A DNA stretch of 64,000 nucleotides from Plasmodium brasilianum (taxonomy: Eukaryota; Apicomplexa; Aconoidasida; Haemosporida; Plasmodiidae): assembly GCF_023973825.1 (NCBI RefSeq), contig NC_090118.1, forward strand, positions 62,001-126,000, written 5' to 3'. The position numbers and the translations under genes were made by a program. Shown here piece by piece: positions 62,401-64,000 of this stretch. Under the pieces are notes generated by a model. It did not search any database. It was not told the DNA's origin and saw only the letters and a list, made by a program, of their open reading frames with translations. Within the stretch, counting starts at the first letter, position 1. Every line of letters begins with the position of its first letter.

Positions 62401-62933
62401 ATACGAAACAACGAAAAAAATTAAAAAGAAAAGGATTTAGTGAAAGATTTAAAATAAAATTAAAGCTGATGGACAACTTAAAGAAAAGTAGCTTAAAAGA
62501 AGAAAAAATTGAAAAAAGAAGAAATAAAAAAAAAAAAAAAAAGAGTTTGAAACAAATTATTAAAGATATATTAAATGAAGAAACTATAAAAGAAACCTTA
62601 CTTGAAAACGAGATAAAAGAAATTTTGCATGAAAAGATATTAAAAAAAAATTTACTTTGTCAAGAAAAAGAAAAACTAAAACAAAATGAGGAATATCTAC
62701 GCTGTGAAGAATATTCGGAGGGAAAATATGTAAGGGAAGAAAAAATTGTAAAAGGCCACTATGAAATGAAAAAGTCAAAGGAAAAATTAGATAGAGAAGA
62801 AAAAATAAAAAAAATTATGAGTAGTAAACGTGTAACATTAACTGAAGGTTTAGCCAAAAAAAGAGCAATTTTCAATGCAGAGAAAAATATGCAAGATTAT
62901 TTTACTGATGATTTTTTTTGTCCTTGCTCATGA
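53460..62933 (+). CDS. giant Lys/Asn/Glu-rich repeat protein (~3,160 aa), unknown function
   Basis: One uninterrupted frame, open from about 53289; the first in-frame ATG is 53460 and the stop TGA is 62931-62933. The N-terminal half is Lys/Asn-rich with a Ser/Asn tract (54685-54790) and three copies of a motif SQESLLYELIN (near 56647, 57124, 57513), each followed by a NKSKIKxFL-type helix. The C-terminal half turns Lys/Glu/Ile-rich. It has about seven 8-residue KEIEVGTS units (60570-60735) and a tandem array of 25-residue units (REELMIEMLTIEDVREKIIN core; 61456-61790). It ends YFTDDFFCPCS. Coiled-coil propensity is strong throughout. No TM segment is convincing except a short Ile/Met run near 59900. 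Giant repetitive charged proteins are common among Plasmodium exported, rhoptry and liver-stage antigens, but I cannot assign this one. The N-terminus is unresolved: a signal-peptide exon at 53336-53384 may precede it. Confidence 0.8.
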   Translation: MKKLNSNKRIISLNYKSRLVKKKYIKGKYDKNKKKKKQKRYILTKNNHKDINTYHIISKNKKTNLNEKEVKYIFVNNHKLFQNNNYDIRCVHQNKCTNPSFQVTHSKKRDFGLIREVSSEYLTRKNFKNIFYSKSNVVRYSPEDGKFLIVDGGNKNSSTRSCSNCSHKIYKNELASTPIHESKNTQNSFNRDYRRIIEATNKRKICHILLLDSFHKNINKRDKTCIQSNKKYSKIFKNSQNLQKKMIYVPPQKKRKISINNNEKVSKNLKTINKDKLIKYKYINKSEKDSKNEMYVQNKTKKTRTHKSKKCNKKYNNKIKNMIIQNNLNKIILHSNKCQESKFDNPNINYISHDQKNYIKKTLYQKNFMINDTVLNDEDANNDYSHTPANDNVFKNEITPNKMEFDNGNSNSSSSSNSGSNSSSNSNSGSNSSSNSSSNSSSNKIHKQNIKREKREYDAYNNNSSLINKIIDDATILNDITPSKSPVHMENFSHSNYDSYNHLYVPECTINGKSSIKIKNNIEKEKCILNANGKYTKNYSTRTNESGKKKKGKYSKNSNNEIEQIPRERFTTRQTAAREKSEEKIKSQKCLTEEKHYSSKGDKPNNIPKNIPKPSVVYEKEVIYDESDKTQVIKVNALTKSNLCCRKILDKTNKNKEKKVHANNFNGKHVCSVKPKKYIKSPLSIKSTAFKNNNNDINVTKGNITSTKEVINFIKLKKEYVLHTVYHDDLTEHNSSRNRSEKKNTYRENNYPHNVKGICNSEFNSRSTSSQENGKTYSLQMKPEKSEIPQVEQSIDVINLKRTSELCIYPSFHLTQTHKSKGIIKNGKKNSRKMDSEKLRSSSLLNKCGDSNVKQVSNKNNEKEKIKKATKIKNVEETNNNCTVVSQSGRTNKNIKINKNKEVKTKGLLRKYSSRKNDQTNKTYKNNDLKKNVNQGINICGKKKKENIVKKKNTKKQLSESNELHTYKKINKYGHSHHLTKKGTNTQLNKNLKKCKQILKDNIYHNMEFYKNFDIKSQNSNSIKTEYVSSISSPTNNSSEDYNNTDDKQQNDKKIHRFKTFKSQESLLYELINKKDNKSKIKIFLENSCKSKDIDDATNKEKVSPKSGTIICEEKIVLIKKEKQISVNNADIISKTKNYINNEHVIKKKRNSINTAGEIKKNNYVGMSSTNEKTFNCNKENLSKLCSSHVPNTIMVETSINCKKEKQINHISIIPKWEKIRSQESLLYELINKNDNKSKIKKFLDDSDKHQNVYETKDKEKVSAQNATIKCEEKIMSIKKKMSNSTKLSNIIKKENHVDQKGTNEITTCIKTKCKELSSIHRDKCSKKEDYSINHKNKNNLNLQTYKQKVKSQESLLYELININSNRIKIQNFLKQSNQYEASNNFQTVHENKVNLKENEKKNKIIKDVSCKESTYASRLRTNNNFKKICLTKNSLWHVHNSTKEEINNTREKKLLPKEQKFYKMKKISYPKSPPRTITKKCNDKIGNKNEMFKGSENKKGTEEGKDNTTLNTINNKIKNGIKLTTNKKMDKKQIVKNSNREHNEKIRNELNNGYTKENETKKRLIASSKKDKIIRYNYHIKSSNDQAKKTTNIKGSILSINKCTNLKWGNENKQNFCRNNNLIMKKENKTINQAKYCTNFRVPLNLQKKDNTVSTLFHLIYKTPFDNTKNKNNSRHYLNVTKAYVEKITKNNNGTKNKESTNIAGDYKIYNKNNNYDLVEREMIIYTEANKAKRDSLDIDLDKNVDALKNKKNIITPKFNRKRKISELRIESITKKFYIKTIFANSIMKSQKNSKKVISMHNQIANNEDLKNRDPCYDEKEMNSKKCTERIINTNPKLKKRYINILEHEKRNMEVQKHNVFLNETKQKVEIRICNKTHKIIGNYVNNQISEAPFISHVLNQNVKEGVPRCFREVQTTKTYEEITKINFSGILKELLKEEKLEEIESFYELKKEILPYKESKILQRRANNYTISACLKKEAMKLKIVNEKIIARILKKTTVHVKYFYLKETSLQISNKVIFVVKNVSKEIWKIKGLKKMIIRLGKKKMNSLERRKYHVANLNFFKKENCWEREKCWPKEITKERLAINYLNKNNSERTIIKEQYMMLHFWGKKIYFKNVPIKFVLLEYLKKEVPMEKKKHKKKKNKIIMIIVIMIIIKRLDSQNLKKSTKQLTMMRIEKKECLSWDIKQKLSIINKVKKLYLKEKKKQITVRKILSYTRSKEMEQKVVITENMILYNLSKKYIKKNIEKKLNNEEGKYITIIKNSQEQKLGERNNELITTSYINDIKKDIFKPQQIKKKDKQKTEKEKLLLSNTEREMIIPKIMIKENLQEMKKYVMMIKYLKGEIFKVGKGIFNVQPLNREPAMRSIKEVQVGTSKEIEVGTSKEIEVGTSKEIKVGISKEIEVGTSKEIKVGTSKEIKVGTEKEVPKERINGDIEKEILAIKYLIKEILEEIRNEVIKDYKIRRPKRTKKEKIHHKKMKGYVTIRDIENEHLKYKEKKNRPNKNIQDEINIIERINEGKYHKREKEKEKEKLENKNLIEIKDKDWAKEYINQAILVEDVKCEKEFLIISDLREENKNTPREELREDLLTEVLTIEDVREKTLNEIEEDEEEALTEKAMDEILMITSLREKHMNEIREVLGGELITEMFTIEDIREKSMNETKELREELMIEMLTIEDVREKIINKTEEVREELMIEMLTIEDVREKIINKTEEVREELMIEMLTIEDVREKIINKTEEVREELMIEMLTIEDVREKIINKTEEVREELMIETFTITDLRKETLIESKEIIMAEFQTEIKKEKEGIKDLKKEKIKQEIKKLIEMVKDLKEAYIKEMKSDTLTEEIDKEIMMMKNFEEEITFEIEKELMKETDMEIIMTDHEKVESTFERANGITMLEDVKEALTLEPENEIAVLEDVKEALTLESENEITMSENAKHDFFTEIYNQELSKERETDDEVTDELGNDSISNDTTKKLITTNNTKQRKKLKRKGFSERFKIKLKLMDNLKKSSLKEEKIEKRRNKKKKKKSLKQIIKDILNEETIKETLLENEIKEILHEKILKKNLLCQEKEKLKQNEEYLRCEEYSEGKYVREEKIVKGHYEMKKSKEKLDREEKIKKIMSSKRVTLTEGLAKKRAIFNAEKNMQDYFTDDFFCPCS
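54685..54790 (+). repeat. Ser/Asn/Gly-coding microsatellite inside the giant gene
   Basis: Alternating AGTAGC, AGTAAC and AGTGGC hexamers give (S/N/G)n low-complexity sequence. The lack of stops in several frames produces spurious overlapping open frames on both strands here. Confidence 0.85.
60570..60735 (+). repeat. 24-bp coding repeat (KEIEVGTS units)
   Basis: About seven tandem 24-nt units encode KEIEVGTS with variants KEIKVGTS, KEIKVGIS and KEIKVGTE. They are bounded by KEVQVGTS on the left and EKEVPKE on the right. Confidence 0.85.
61456..61790 (+). repeat. 75-bp coding tandem array, four near-identical units
   Basis: Units start TGAGGGAAGAACTTATGATC at 61456, 61531, 61606, 61681 and a partial at 61756, spaced exactly 75 bp. 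The units at 61531, 61606 and 61681 are identical as read. Diverged older copies flank the array on the 5' side (about 61200-61455: LREDLLTEVLTIEDVREKTL, LGGELITEMFTIEDIREKSM) and at its 3' edge (REELMIETFTITDLRKETLI). Each unit encodes 25 residues predicted to be helical. Confidence 0.9.
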
Positions 62934-63810
62934 TTTCATAATATATACAAAAAGAGAAGCAATTTAAGCAAAAAAATATATGTGGATTTCGAAAAACTAT
63001 TAATAGGTGACATCTTATATTTTTTTTTTTGTGGTATACTTTATAAGAATAAAATATATTCGGCACGGTAATATTAAATTAGAAAACATACAAGAGATTC
63101 TTAAAAAAAAAGAAAGAAATCCAGATAAAATCTAAAAATAGGAGTAAAAAAATAAAATGATTACGCATATATATATAAATTTATACAAGTTTATGCATAT
63201 ATATATATATGATATACATGTATAAGTGTGTATATGTACGATATATGCGTAGTTGAATTCAAAAAAAAAAAATAAAAAAAAGAATAATAAAATATATGCA
63301 TTTTATACATTTCTAGTTTATACTAAAAAGAAAAATGATAAAGTTCTTTCTTATACGTAAACATCCTAAAAACATACATGTGTACGTGTACATATATGTA
63401 CAAATAACAGTCTGAACAAAAGCAACAATAATTGCGTATAATTTTTATACATGTATAGCACAATCTTCCAAAAAAAAAAAAAAGAACAGAATAATATATA
63501 TACTTATGAAATGTTTGTGCAGCAAAATCTTAAAAGGAAAGAGCAAAAATTTTATATTATATATACATCATACACATAAACAAAATCTAGAAAAAAGGAA
63601 ATATATGTAATTATGAATGTACAACGATATCTAAAATAGGAAGAGACAAAAAAGAAAAAAAAAATTAACAAATATATGAAGAGCAATCTTTTTTTTTTCT
63701 TGACCATATCGAGTTCAAAAAAAAGAACACAACCAAAAAGAAAAAAATAAGTTAGAAGAAGAATAAGAAGCAGTAAGAAATAAAAAGGAAAAAGTCAACA
63801 TATATAAAAA
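62934..63810. other. AT-rich intergenic spacer
   Basis: About 0.9 kb between two genes in the same orientation. It contains scattered TA tracts near 63165-63220 and A/T runs and should hold the 3' region of the giant gene and the promoter of the next. No other feature seen. Confidence 0.5.
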
Positions 63811-64000
63811 ATGGATATAAAAAAAAAGTTGCAAAACTCGAGAGATGAATATGATAACAATGATGAAAAGGAAAAATATACAAATATAAAAAGAAATGAA
63901 GAAAATTTTGAAGCTAGGAAAAATAGTGATATATATATAGATAACTATAAAATGCAAAAAGAAAAAGAGGACGAATTCGGTATTATATTATATGATAATG
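63811..64000 (+). CDS. 5' end of a charged hydrophilic protein (partial, runs off window)
   Basis: An ATG at 63811 opens a frame of 63 codons with no stop up to the window end. It reads MDIKKKLQNSRDEYDNNDEK and continues Lys/Glu/Asn/Asp-rich (KRNEENFEARKNSDIYIDNY). There is no signal peptide or membrane segment in the visible part. Codon use and composition look coding. The product cannot be recognised from this fragment. Confidence 0.6.
   Translation, partial: MDIKKKLQNSRDEYDNNDEKEKYTNIKRNEENFEARKNSDIYIDNYKMQKEKEDEFGIILYDN

Overview
The window is very AT-rich, with dense poly-A/T and (TA)n tracts. Its short two-exon genes (signal or membrane exon, then a GTAAGA/GTATGG-type intron, then a charged exon) and its protein families (PHIST/PRESAN with the PEXEL motif RNLSE, tryptophan-rich antigens, ETRAMP-like proteins) place it in the nuclear genome of a Plasmodium species. 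The families fit a subtelomeric or subtelomere-proximal accessory region. The base composition and the absence of recognisable var, rif, stevor or pir genes suggest a non-falciparum, AT-rich species such as one of the P. malariae/P. ovale group. That species guess is inference and cannot be settled here.

Left part (1-29 kb): genes for exported or surface-type proteins are separated by 2-7 kb of AT-rich spacer. They are a very long repeat-rich PHIST-like protein (86-3780), a small two-exon secreted or membrane protein (6188-6840, minus), a typical PEXEL-bearing PHIST protein (13607-14931, minus), a tryptophan-rich antigen broken by one in-frame stop (17925-18855), an intact tryptophan-rich antigen (22476-23996), and a two-exon EXP1/ETRAMP-like membrane protein (28145-28986, minus). 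Several low-confidence remnants lie between them.

Middle part (29-48 kb): a stretch poor in protein genes holds an 18-bp minisatellite at 33.8-34.1 kb, a secreted acidic protein at 34906-35985, and a 57-bp tandem array at 36.9-37.4 kb. It is followed by a minus-strand ribosomal unit made only of 5.8S (about 43.38-43.22 kb) and 28S (about 43.15-38.11 kb). No 18S is recognisable upstream. Instead there are three different tandem arrays (88, 291 and 91 bp units) at 44.5-46.7 kb. The 28S carries changes in segments that are close to invariant in eukaryotes, so I read it as a decaying, probably non-functional rDNA copy.

Right part (48-64 kb): an ETRAMP with an unusually long C-terminal domain (48988-49518, minus), a giant lysine-, asparagine- and glutamate-rich protein of about 3,160 residues with several internal repeat families (53460-62933), and the 5' end of another charged protein that runs off the window (63811-64000).

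Functionally the protein genes are mostly of the kind that remodel the infected red cell or sit on the parasitophorous vacuole or parasite surface. They are individually transcribed eukaryotic genes, not an operon. The most unusual content is the decayed 18S-less rDNA unit with its upstream arrays, and the large repeat proteins.
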